DNA from: Cellvibrio sp. | Lineage (GTDB): Bacteria > Pseudomonadota > Gammaproteobacteria > Pseudomonadales > Cellvibrionaceae | Assembly: GCA_003524365.1 (NCBI GenBank) | Contig: DQHS01000032.1 | Location: 8,287 to 17,077, forward strand | Length of the DNA stretch: 8,791 nt | Reading direction: 5' to 3' | Shown here: positions 1-7,099 of the stretch, one piece after another | Layout of the letters: each line of letters begins with the position of its first letter | Numbering within the stretch: the stretch's first letter is position 1 | Position numbers and translations under genes: made by a program | Notes under the pieces: generated by a model | Seen by the model: the letters and a program-made list of their open reading frames with translations, nothing else | Told to the model about the DNA's origin: nothing | Database searches by the model: none

Positions 1-3
1 ACA

Positions 4-34
4 AAAAAAAGCGGCACTGGTTGCCGCTTTTTTT
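4..34 (-). terminator. Rho-independent terminator after pilR, usable in both directions
   Basis: A 6-bp GC-rich stem (GCGGCA at 11-16 with TGCCGC at 22-27) encloses a 5-nt loop. It is flanked by seven A (4-10) and seven T (28-34), which can extend the pairing. Read on the minus strand, the hairpin starts 8 bp beyond the pilR stop codon and is followed by a run of U, as in a classical intrinsic terminator. Because both sides carry A/T runs, it could equally end a transcript arriving on the plus strand from outside the window. Confidence 0.9.
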
Positions 35-41
35 ATGGCAT

Positions 42-1442
42 TTATTCGTCATCCAAACCTAATTTTTGCAATCGGTAACGCAGGGAGCGGAAGGTAATGC
101 CCAAATGTTTGGCGGCCAGGGTTTTGTTCCATTTTGCCTGCTCTAATGCGTGGCAGAGAATTTCTTTTTCAACATCTTGTAAGTATTCATCCAGCGATGA
201 ATATTCCGCGCAGCGGGCGGGGTAGTCTACGGTTTGGCCGGTGGCGCGCAGTGTGGTTTTTTGTGAGTAGGTTTTTTCTTGCGAGTGAGTGGAGTTTTCC
301 TGGTCGCGCAATTGCAAATCTTGCGCATCAATTAAATTGCTTTCGCATAAGGTAAATGCACGCTCCAGAATATTTTCCAATTCGCGCACGTTGCCGGGAA
401 AATGATAATGCGCCAATAATTTTTGTGCGTCGGCGGATAGTTGCGGTGGCGGTAAACCAATATCGCTGGCTAATTTTTGTAGCAAGTGATGCGTTAAAAG
501 TGCAATATCTTCACGTCGTTCGCGCAGTGGTGCAACAGCTAATTGAATGACATTAAGGCGATAAAATAAATCCTGCCGGAAACGTCCTTCATTCACTTCA
601 AACTCCAAATTTTTATGCGTTGCGCACAGAATGCGTACATCAGTGGCAATCTCCTCTGCTGCCCCGACCGGTCGAACCGATTTTTCTTGAATGGCGCGCA
701 ACAATTTCACTTGCATATCCAGCGGTAAATCGGCCACTTCGTCAAAAAATAATGTACCGCCTTCTGCTGCCTGGAATAACCCGGTTTTGTCCTGATGGGC
801 GCCGGTAAAGCTCCCTTTTTTATGGCCAAAAAATTCGCTTTCCATTAATTCGCGCGGAATGGCACCGCAGTTGACGGCGATAAAAGGTTTGCTAGCGCGC
901 GGCCCCAAATCATGAATGGAGTGGGCGACCAATTCTTTACCGGAGCCCGACTCGCCGCTGATATAGACAGGTGCTTGTGAGCGGGCCAGTTTTTCAATGC
1001 TGCGGATCAAATCATGAATAGCTTTGGATTCGCCAATAATGGGCGTTACTTTGTGCAGCGGTTGCGGTCTGAGCTGGCTGGATTCGATGGCGGTATTTAC
1101 CAGTTTACGCAGCGTGGGTAAATCTACCGGTTTGGAAATAAAATCAAATGCGCCTGCTTTCATGGATTCGATAGCGGTGTCGATGCTACCGTGGGCGGTG
1201 ATCACAGCTACCGGCAATTGTGGATGTTGTTGTTGGATCAACTCGACCAATTCAAGGCCGTTGCCATCGGGCAGGCGCATGTCTGTCAAGCATAAATCAT
1301 AGTGGTTGTGCATTAATAATTGTTTGGCGCTGGCGACTGAGGCGGCGCTGTCGGTGTGGATTTGCATACGTCCCAAGGTGATTTCCAGCAGTTCGCGGAT
1401 ATCGGGCTCGTCATCAATAATCAATGCGCGTTTGGCAGTCAT
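42..1442 (-). CDS. pilR: PilR, NtrC-family sigma54-dependent response regulator for type IV pili
   Basis: The 466-aa protein is a complete NtrC-type activator. Residues about 4-120 are a receiver domain with acidic D10/D11, phospho-acceptor D54 (in LTDMRLPDG), T82 and K104. Residues about 134-365 are the AAA+ domain, with Walker A GESGSGKE (163-170), the sigma54-contacting loop GSFTGA (210-215, a common GAFTGA variant) and Walker B GTLFFDE (229-235). A polar, Ser/Thr/Gln-rich linker (about 380-415) leads to a Fis-type helix-turn-helix at 430-462 that includes RSLRYRLQKLGL, typical of PilR. In the family, PilS phosphorylates PilR, which then activates sigma54 transcription of pilA. No pilA lies in this window. 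The start ATG is preceded by AGGA with a 6-nt gap. The gene follows pilS by 26 bp, so the two are almost certainly co-transcribed. The family call is certain. PilR rather than another NtrC paralogue rests on the C-terminus and the pilS neighbour. Confidence 0.95.
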   Translation of the reverse strand: MTAKRALIIDDEPDIRELLEITLGRMQIHTDSAASVASAKQLLMHNHYDLCLTDMRLPDGNGLELVELIQQQHPQLPVAVITAHGSIDTAIESMKAGAFDFISKPVDLPTLRKLVNTAIESSQLRPQPLHKVTPIIGESKAIHDLIRSIEKLARSQAPVYISGESGSGKELVAHSIHDLGPRASKPFIAVNCGAIPRELMESEFFGHKKGSFTGAHQDKTGLFQAAEGGTLFFDEVADLPLDMQVKLLRAIQEKSVRPVGAAEEIATDVRILCATHKNLEFEVNEGRFRQDLFYRLNVIQLAVAPLRERREDIALLTHHLLQKLASDIGLPPPQLSADAQKLLAHYHFPGNVRELENILERAFTLCESNLIDAQDLQLRDQENSTHSQEKTYSQKTTLRATGQTVDYPARCAEYSSLDEYLQDVEKEILCHALEQAKWNKTLAAKHLGITFRSLRYRLQKLGLDDE

Positions 1443-1468
1443 AGTAGTTCCTGATTTTTATAGAATTG

Positions 1469-3133
1469 TTAGGAAGCTTTTTCCGGGTGCGCCAGCTGCA
1501 AGTGGAAGCAGCTTTCACCTTTGTCGGTGCGCTTGTAAGAGATAATGGCTTGATTGGCTTCGCATAATTCTTTGCAAATATATAAGCCTAAACCTGAACC
1601 GGTATTTTCGGTAGTGAAAAAAGGTTCAAACAAGTGTTTGCTGTTGTCGGCACTAATACCAGGGCCAAAATCGATAATGCGGATATAGGGTTGTTGTTGC
1701 GTAATGTCTACGCCAATTTCAATCCGCAAGTGCGCGCGGCCCTCGGCTGGGATACTGTAGCGGATGCCGTTGTCGCACAGGTTAGTCAGCACTTGTTGCA
1801 ATTGGCTGGTATCAAACTTGGCTTCCAGATTGGTAGCATTGTTGTTGTCGTCATAAATAAAATCGCTTGCAGCTTCACCAAGATTCTTTTCTTGCAGTTG
1901 AATATTCAATTGATAGCCATTGCTTTTGCTGGTTTTATAGTCAGTGATAAAGGCGGGGATCCACTGCCGTAAATCGATGGGCGCTTGTTTGGTGGCGCGC
2001 CGGCGCGACAACTGCAATATATTTTCAATAATCTGGTTTACCCGTTTGCTATGGTTGTTGATGATATCGAGCAGCCGTTGGTCACTGGCGGGTAGTGCAT
2101 CGGATTCCCCCAGCAGCTGGCTGGCGTGGCTGATGGCGCCCAGCGGATTGCGGATTTCATGGGCGATACTGGCCGTCAGTCGCCCCAAGGATGCGAGTTT
2201 TAATTGCTGCGCCTGTTGGTTAAGTGAGCGCACATCTTCAAGAAAAATTAATACATCACCGGAGCTGCCATGCTCCAGATAGGCAAAGTTGGCTTTGGCT
2301 TCGGTAATAGTATCGCCGTCAATTTTCAAAAAAGGTGAATGGTCGCTGCTGTGCCGCTGCCAGGACTGGTATTTTTTATACAGCTCTGGAAAGCGGTTAA
2401 GTCGTAAGGTTTCGCCGGGTTCGTTAGCGACACCAAGCAATTTTAAGGCGGCCTGATTATAGAGTTCTATTTCGGTGTTTTTATTCAGCACCAATATGCC
2501 GGTGCGCATCCGCTCGACAATCAGTTGCGCCAATTTTTGTAAGTGCGCCGCATGTAAGGCTTGGGCTTCGGCCTCTGCATAGGAGAGGCGGATTTTTTTG
2601 GTGAGGTGTTGAAATAACAGGGCGGTCAGGAACGCGAGTGCGCCGAGTGTGCCTGATGCAAAAAGTGCCTTGTTGTCCTGGGTTAGGATTAGAAAGCGGA
2701 AGCCTCCCTCGCCGATAACGACAATGGTGGTAATAGCGGCCAAGAAAAACGATATGCGCTCGCGCAACATAATCCCGCCCGCTGCAATTGAAACCAGCAG
2801 CAAATAGCCGAGTCCACTCACGGCTCCACCGCTGGCATGCATTAGCAGGCCAATCGCCACTACATCAATCAGTAGTGAACCAAATAATTTGCGCTGTGAC
2901 GGGGAGTACTTCAGCCGCCACATGACGATCAACGTCATAAAATTAACGGCGGTGTAGGCGATAGAGGTGTACCAAAACAACACCGGGTTGTCATTGCCGA
3001 GTACTTTAGGGGCAAATTCAATATGGAACATCAACAGCAGCACACTGCCCAGCAGTGTGCGGTAGTAGGTGTAGATACGCAGTAAATCGTAGGGATCGTA
3101 GCTGCGCGGGTTATGGAGCAGGGTGGATGTCAT
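1469..3133 (-). CDS. pilS: PilS, membrane sensor histidine kinase partner of PilR
   Basis: The 554-aa protein has about six hydrophobic helices in its first 180 residues (roughly 26-40, 52-72, 85-99, 106-122, 128-150 and 157-177) with very short loops, as in PilS. A PAS-like region follows at about 200-300. The HisKA helix carries phospho-acceptor H325 in IAHEIRNPLGAISHASQLL. The ATPase domain shows the N box (N455 in NLCDNGIRYS), G1 box (DFGPGIS, 488-494), F box (LFEPFFTT) and G2 box (GSGLGLYIC, 512-520). In the family, PilS sits in the inner membrane, autophosphorylates and passes phosphate to PilR D54. In Pseudomonas aeruginosa it senses pilin in the membrane. An Asn/Asp-rich insert (about 421-435) sits between HisKA and the N box. 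The Shine-Dalgarno is AGGA about 11 nt before the ATG, which is long but workable. No closer upstream in-frame start with a better site was seen. Confidence 0.95.
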   Translation of the reverse strand: MTSTLLHNPRSYDPYDLLRIYTYYRTLLGSVLLLMFHIEFAPKVLGNDNPVLFWYTSIAYTAVNFMTLIVMWRLKYSPSQRKLFGSLLIDVVAIGLLMHASGGAVSGLGYLLLVSIAAGGIMLRERISFFLAAITTIVVIGEGGFRFLILTQDNKALFASGTLGALAFLTALLFQHLTKKIRLSYAEAEAQALHAAHLQKLAQLIVERMRTGILVLNKNTEIELYNQAALKLLGVANEPGETLRLNRFPELYKKYQSWQRHSSDHSPFLKIDGDTITEAKANFAYLEHGSSGDVLIFLEDVRSLNQQAQQLKLASLGRLTASIAHEIRNPLGAISHASQLLGESDALPASDQRLLDIINNHSKRVNQIIENILQLSRRRATKQAPIDLRQWIPAFITDYKTSKSNGYQLNIQLQEKNLGEAASDFIYDDNNNATNLEAKFDTSQLQQVLTNLCDNGIRYSIPAEGRAHLRIEIGVDITQQQPYIRIIDFGPGISADNSKHLFEPFFTTENTGSGLGLYICKELCEANQAIISYKRTDKGESCFHLQLAHPEKAS

Positions 3134-3384
3134 ATTGTTATTGATCCTTTTTCGATCCTTTTGAGATGGCTGGGCAAAATCCGCTTGGCTTTAAAAGGGA
3201 AGATCGCGGACAATGCGCGCCTGTATTTGAATCACCTGGCACATGAAGTCCTTGGTAGACACCGGTTTTGCACGGCCGCTTGTGGGCAATTCTGCCAGTT
3301 TCGCGCCGCTTGTGCTGCTTTCCCCGGAGTGATTTCAGATTTATTTCAGTATTGCCATCACCACTACCAAATCCCAAGAAGCCT
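3134..3384. promoter_or_regulatory. Divergent pilS/nadE intergenic region
   Basis: This 251-bp gap must hold the promoters of both pilSR (leftward) and nadE (rightward). I could not assign a convincing -35/-10 pair for either. Two direct repeats are visible. GATCCTTTT occurs at 3143-3151 and 3154-3162, and GCCGCTTGTG at 3275-3284 and 3305-3314. Both strands carry open frames here. One of 79 codons on the minus strand has only a TTG start, which lies inside nadE. Their composition does not look like protein, so I treat the gap as non-coding. The weak AAGAAG (3376-3381) just before the nadE ATG is its likely ribosome-binding site. Confidence 0.5.
3143..3162. repeat. 9-bp tandem direct repeat in the pilS leader
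   Basis: GATCCTTTT occurs twice with an 11-bp period, about one helical turn, directly before pilS. On the pilS-sense strand this reads AAAAGGATC twice. The start-proximal copy contains the AGGA that serves as the pilS ribosome-binding site. The repeat is seen directly. A binding role is only inference. Confidence 0.5.
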
Positions 3385-5013
3385 ATGTTGCCATTACGTT
3401 TGATCCTTGCTCAAATCAATACTCTTGTTGGGGATATTCCCGGCAACACCGCAAAAGTGCTTGAAATTGCTCAGGCTGTTGCAGCGCAACTGGATATCGG
3501 TGCGGTGATTTTTCCGGAGTTGACCCTCACTGGCTACCCTCCCGAGGATCTGCTGCTGCGCCCAAGCCTGGAATTGCGTATCGAGCGGGCGCTGAACCAG
3601 TTGCTAGCTGCGAACCTGCCTGTGGCATTGGTTATCGGTTATCCGCGCTTTAAAAACGGCAAACTCTACAATATGGCGGGGGTGATTCAGGGTGGAAAGT
3701 TGGTGGCTGAATATGCCAAGCAGTGTTTGCCGAATTATCAGGTATTTGATGAAAAGCGTTATTTCACTGCGGGCGATAGCCCCTGTGTGTTTGATCTTAA
3801 CGGTATCCCGACTGCGTTAAGTGTCTGCGAAGATATCTGGTTCCCCGAACCCATGGCACAGGCCAGGATGGCCGGCGCTAAGTTAATGCTCAACCTCAAC
3901 GCCTCCCCTTATCATCAAGGCAAGCAGCTGGAGCGAGAATCCGTAATCGCCCAACGTGCGCGGGAAGGCCAGATGCCAGTCGTTTATACCAATCTCGTCG
4001 GAGGGCAGGACGAGTTGGTGTTTGATGGCGGTTCGGTAGTGATCGATAGCAATGGCGCAACCCAATTCCGTGCTCCGTCGTTTACCGAGGGCCAGTTTGC
4101 GGTCACCTTGGCGTGGGATGCGCAGCAGGTTAGTGCTCCGACCCAGTCGCTGGAAGCTATTCCCGACAATACTGCCGCCGTCTATCAGGCGCTGGTGGTG
4201 GGCATGCGTGATTACGTCAACAAAAACCGTTTCAAAGGCGTGGTGCTTGGTCTGTCCGGCGGAATTGATTCGGCATTAACGCTGGCCATGGCAGTAGATG
4301 CCCTGGGTGCCGAGCGTGTGGAGGCAGTGATGATGCCTTTTCGCTACACCTCCGATTTAAGTAAAAACGATGCCGCTGACGAAGCCGCGCGCCTTGGTGT
4401 GCGCTACAGCTCCATCAGCATTGAGCCCATGTATGAAGCCTTTATGGCCGCCCTCAGTGATGAATTCGTGGGCACCAGGCGTGACACTACCGAAGAAAAC
4501 TTGCAGGCCCGTTGCCGTGGCGTGGTGCTCATGGCGATCTCCAACAAAAAGGGCTATCTGGTACTGACTACCGGCAATAAAAGCGAGATGGCCGTGGGAT
4601 ATTCGACGCTTTATGGCGATATGGCGGGCGGTTTTGATGCACTCAAAGATGTGCCTAAAACTCTGGTGTTTGCCCTGTCGCGCTATCGCAATACGCTGGG
4701 TGAGGTGATTCCCGAGACGGTGATCACCCGTCCACCATCGGCCGAATTGGCGCCGGATCAGAAGGATGAAGACAGCTTGCCGCCCTACAATATATTGGAC
4801 CGCATTCTTGAGTTGTATGTAGAGCAGGATTACAGCGCGGAGGCGATTATCGCCGAGGGATTCAACCGCGAGCAGGTTGAGCGCGTAGTGCGGCTGGTGG
4901 ATGTGAATGAATATAAGCGCCGTCAGGCGCCGATTGGGATTCGTATCAGTCAGCGCGGTTTTGGTCGGGATCGCCGCTACCCGATTACCTCCGGTTGGAA
5001 GATGGGTGAGTAA
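3385..5013 (+). CDS. nadE: NadE, glutamine-dependent NAD+ synthetase
   Basis: This enzyme makes NAD+ from nicotinic acid adenine dinucleotide, ATP and glutamine, the last step of NAD+ synthesis, in the cytoplasm. The 542-aa protein has two domains. Residues about 4-260 form a nitrilase-type glutaminase with the Glu-Lys-Cys triad visible: E45 in FPELTLTGYPPEDLL, K112 before QCLPNY, and C148 in ALSVCEDIW. Residues about 265-542 form the synthetase with the ATP-binding P-loop GLSGGIDSAL (289-298), TTGNKSEMAVGYSTLYGDMAGG (395-416, split across the active site) and the C-terminal KRRQAPIGIR. Length matches the two-domain bacterial family. I chose the ATG at 3385 because the family starts near this point (LRLILAQINTLVGD). 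An open frame continues upstream to 3268 but gives unrelated sequence. The ribosome-binding site is weak. The gene is divergent from pilS and convergent with bamD, so it is probably transcribed alone. Confidence 0.95.
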   Translation: MLPLRLILAQINTLVGDIPGNTAKVLEIAQAVAAQLDIGAVIFPELTLTGYPPEDLLLRPSLELRIERALNQLLAANLPVALVIGYPRFKNGKLYNMAGVIQGGKLVAEYAKQCLPNYQVFDEKRYFTAGDSPCVFDLNGIPTALSVCEDIWFPEPMAQARMAGAKLMLNLNASPYHQGKQLERESVIAQRAREGQMPVVYTNLVGGQDELVFDGGSVVIDSNGATQFRAPSFTEGQFAVTLAWDAQQVSAPTQSLEAIPDNTAAVYQALVVGMRDYVNKNRFKGVVLGLSGGIDSALTLAMAVDALGAERVEAVMMPFRYTSDLSKNDAADEAARLGVRYSSISIEPMYEAFMAALSDEFVGTRRDTTEENLQARCRGVVLMAISNKKGYLVLTTGNKSEMAVGYSTLYGDMAGGFDALKDVPKTLVFALSRYRNTLGEVIPETVITRPPSAELAPDQKDEDSLPPYNILDRILELYVEQDYSAEAIIAEGFNREQVERVVRLVDVNEYKRRQAPIGIRISQRGFGRDRRYPITSGWKMGE

Positions 5014-5024
5014 ACTGGCAAAAA

Positions 5025-5054
5025 CAACAAAGGCCGCAGAAGCGGCCTTTGTTG
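5025..5054 (-). terminator. Shared terminator between convergent nadE and bamD
   Basis: A perfect 13-bp stem (5025-5037 with 5042-5054, core GGCCGC/GCGGCC) closes a 4-nt AGAA loop. On the minus strand it is followed by five T (complement of AAAAA at 5020-5024), giving a canonical intrinsic terminator for bamD 17 bp past its stop. On the plus strand it lies 12 bp after the nadE stop. There the 3' side offers only the TTTGTTG within the stem, so termination of nadE is likely but weaker. Confidence 0.88.
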
Positions 5055-5070
5055 GTAGTGAACAGCTTGC

Positions 5071-5973
5071 CTATTCTGCGCGCGCTGCATCAGTCGTGAC
5101 CTTGTATTGCGGGTCGTAGATTTCGCGGGTATCAAAACCGGTAATTTCGTCTTTGCTGAACAAGCCGAGTGTCAAATAAGCTACCCAAGGTGATTTGCCG
5201 TTGTTGTACATAAACTCATAGTTGAATTCGCCCTGTTTGTTCAGTGCGGGATAGTCTGCATAGTTGAGTTTGAGTATTTCGAGCATTTCATTGGATTGCT
5301 CGGGCATCTTTAACAGGTGATAACCCTGTACCATAACCGCCAATGCATCGGGAGTAGCGGGTGCCTGCGGGAAGTTTTCTATCACGTAGCGGCCACGGCC
5401 TATCGCAGCCAAGTAGGCGCCGCGTTTAAAGTAGTAGTTGGCAACATGAATTTCGTAGCGCGCCAAGTGGTTGCGCAGGTGCAACATACGTTTTTTGGCG
5501 TCTGCAGCATAGTTGCTATCGGGAAAGCGGTTGAGCAATTGAGTAAAGTTCGCCAGTGATTCACGCGCCGCACCGGGATCGCGTTTGGAGGTATCCACCG
5601 GCATCACCCGCTCAAACATGCCCTGGTCTTTGGTGAAGGACGCCATGCCCAGCATATAGTAGGCATAGTCCACATTGCGGTGTTGGGGATGCAAACGGAT
5701 AAAACGGTTGGCGGTGGCGATAGCAGCATCTGGCTCACCGGAGCTGTAATGGGCGTAGATAAGTTCCAATTGTGCTTGATCGGCATAGGTGCCGAAGGGG
5801 AAGTTTTCTTCGAGCGAGTTGAGGTTTTTGATCGCCGATTCCCACTGGCTGCGCTCAAGTTGCTCTTCGGCGGCGTGGTATAAGTCCGCTTCGGTGGTGT
5901 ATTCAGGCTCTTTGCTAGAGCAGGCAGTCAGCAGTACAAGTGTGCTGAGCATCAAACAGGGCAGGACTCGCAT
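5071..5973 (-). CDS. bamD: BamD (ComL/YfiO), outer-membrane assembly lipoprotein
   Basis: BamD is the essential TPR lipoprotein of the BAM complex. It works with BamA on the periplasmic face of the outer membrane to insert beta-barrel proteins. The 300-aa product begins with a lipoprotein signal: a short hydrophobic stretch and lipobox LLTAC with lipidated C18. Ser at +2 favours outer-membrane delivery. TPR-like helical repeats follow over about 28-235, with family landmarks NFPFGTYADQAQLELIYAHY (58-77), FIRLHPQHRNVDYAYYMLG (91-109), the DTSKRDPGAAR segment (127-137) and ANYYFKRGAYLAAIGR (178-193). It is longer than the about 245-aa Escherichia coli protein, with some 55-60 extra C-terminal residues. 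No strong Shine-Dalgarno precedes the ATG, but the signal peptide fixes the start. It is divergent from rluD. Confidence 0.95.
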   Translation of the reverse strand: MRVLPCLMLSTLVLLTACSSKEPEYTTEADLYHAAEEQLERSQWESAIKNLNSLEENFPFGTYADQAQLELIYAHYSSGEPDAAIATANRFIRLHPQHRNVDYAYYMLGMASFTKDQGMFERVMPVDTSKRDPGAARESLANFTQLLNRFPDSNYAADAKKRMLHLRNHLARYEIHVANYYFKRGAYLAAIGRGRYVIENFPQAPATPDALAVMVQGYHLLKMPEQSNEMLEILKLNYADYPALNKQGEFNYEFMYNNGKSPWVAYLTLGLFSKDEITGFDTREIYDPQYKVTTDAARAE

Positions 5974-6005
5974 AGGGTTATAGACTCTTATCTCGATAAA
6001 ATAGA

Positions 6006-6019
6006 CCCCGTTTGCGGGG
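6006..6019. other. Small GC-rich hairpin in the bamD/rluD divergent gap
   Basis: CCCCG (6006-6010) pairs with CGGGG (6015-6019) around a TTTG loop, inside otherwise A/T-rich DNA 33 bp upstream of the bamD start. On the minus strand it is followed by TCTATTTT, so it could be a weak attenuator-like hairpin in the bamD leader. It could also be a protein-binding site or chance. Only the inverted repeat itself is observed. Confidence 0.35.
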
Positions 6020-6040
6020 CAGGGTATTTAAACACAGAGC

Positions 6041-6069
6041 TTGGCGGATACCAATCTGGCAGCAATAAA
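6041..6069 (+). promoter_or_regulatory. Candidate sigma70 promoter for rluD-pgeF
   Basis: TTGGCG (6041-6046) and AATAAA (6064-6069) are separated by 17 bp. Each matches four of six bases of the sigma70 -35 and -10 consensus. The -10 box ends about 64 bp before the rluD ATG. This is the best-spaced pair I could find on this strand of the gap, but the match is modest. Confidence 0.3.
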
Positions 6070-6133
6070 AGCTCCCAATTTCCGGTTTTTGGCAAATCAT
6101 TTACCGCCAGAAACAATCACTAGAGGTTTTTTA

Positions 6134-7099
6134 ATGAAAGACGTTTTTGACCTGAGCGCGCAAGTGCCCATCCAGATGAGCGGCATGCGCTTCGACCAGA
6201 TCGCCTCCGAGTTGTTCCCTGACTTTTCCCGCTCGCGTTTGTCGAGTTGGATCAAAGACGGCCAACTCAAAGTCGATGGCCGCACGGCCAAACCAAAAGA
6301 CAAGCTGATCGGCGGTGAAGTGCTGGAACTCAAGGCGGAGCTGGAAGCGCAAGGCGATTGGCAGCCGGAAGAAATTACGCTGGATATCATCCATGAAGAT
6401 GACGACCTGATCATCATCAACAAGCAGGCGGGACTAGTCGTTCATCCTGCCGCAGGCAATTACACCGGCACCTTGGTTAATGCGCTGCTCAACCATATTC
6501 CGGGCCTGATCAACTTGCCGCGCGCGGGCATAGTGCATCGCCTCGACAAAGAAACTACGGGTTTGATGGTTGTTGCCAAAACCCTGGAAGCACATACCGA
6601 TCTGGTTGAGCAGTTGGCCGACCGCACCGTTAGCCGCGAATATGAAGCTGTGGCTGTGGGCGCCATGACTGGCGGCGGCACGGTGGATGCGCCTATGGGG
6701 CGCCATCCTGTCCAACGTAAATTGATGGCAGTGTTAAGTGCGGGCGGCAAGCGCGCGGTGACTCATTATCGAGTCGCAAAACGCTACCCGAGCCACACGC
6801 ATATCCGCGTGAAGTTGGAAACCGGCCGTACCCATCAGATCCGCGTGCACATGGCGCATATTGGGCACGCGTTGGTGGGTGATCAAACCTACGGCAACCG
6901 TTTCAAAATTCCCAAAGGCGCCAATCAGCATTTGATCGATGCGCTGAAAAGCTTCCCGCGTCAGGCGCTGCATGCATTTAAGTTGGGATTGGAGCATCCC
7001 GGCACTGGTGAATACACCGAGTGGACTGCGCCCTTACCAGAGGATTTCAAAACCCTGCTGGAGGCACTCGATACCGGCTATACCCTTGTAAATGACTGA
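6134..7099 (+). CDS. rluD: RluD, 23S rRNA pseudouridine synthase
   Basis: RluD converts specific uridines in helix 69 of 23S rRNA (positions 1911, 1915 and 1917 in Escherichia coli) to pseudouridine during large-subunit maturation. The 321-aa protein has an N-terminal S4 RNA-binding domain (about 17-75, MRFDQIASELFPDFSRSRLSSWI). The RluA-family catalytic domain follows, with nucleophile D138 in GIVHRLDKETTGLMV, then LETGRTHQIRVHMAHIGH (228-245) and the LVGDQTYG loop. It aligns closely along its whole length with my recollection of E. coli RluD, which distinguishes it from RluA and RluC. I place the start at 6134 because AGAGG lies 7 nt upstream and the protein then starts like RluD. The frame stays open to a TTG at 6041, but the extra residues look non-homologous. 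It overlaps pgeF by 8 nt. Confidence 0.95.
   Translation: MKDVFDLSAQVPIQMSGMRFDQIASELFPDFSRSRLSSWIKDGQLKVDGRTAKPKDKLIGGEVLELKAELEAQGDWQPEEITLDIIHEDDDLIIINKQAGLVVHPAAGNYTGTLVNALLNHIPGLINLPRAGIVHRLDKETTGLMVVAKTLEAHTDLVEQLADRTVSREYEAVAVGAMTGGGTVDAPMGRHPVQRKLMAVLSAGGKRAVTHYRVAKRYPSHTHIRVKLETGRTHQIRVHMAHIGHALVGDQTYGNRFKIPKGANQHLIDALKSFPRQALHAFKLGLEHPGTGEYTEWTAPLPEDFKTLLEALDTGYTLVND

Noticed and set aside
3237..3252. TGGCAC in the pilS/nadE gap as a sigma54 promoter that PilR might use
   Set aside because: No GC is present at the -12 position at the required 10-bp distance from GG.
3138..3377. 79-codon minus-strand open frame just upstream of pilS, with a GLHVP stretch that vaguely recalls small Cys-rich proteins found next to pilS in some relatives
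   Set aside because: Its TTG start lies within the upstream region of nadE with no ribosome-binding site. The CxxC pairs expected of such a protein are absent, and the composition looks like an untranslated spacer.
3268..3384. N-terminal extension of nadE by 39 codons
   Set aside because: The extra residues are Cys/Arg-rich and unlike NadE, while the ATG at 3385 begins exactly where the family begins.
6041..6133. N-terminal extension of rluD by 31 codons from a TTG
   Set aside because: The ATG at 6134 has a good AGAGG 7 nt upstream and gives a normal RluD length. The extension does not resemble RluD.
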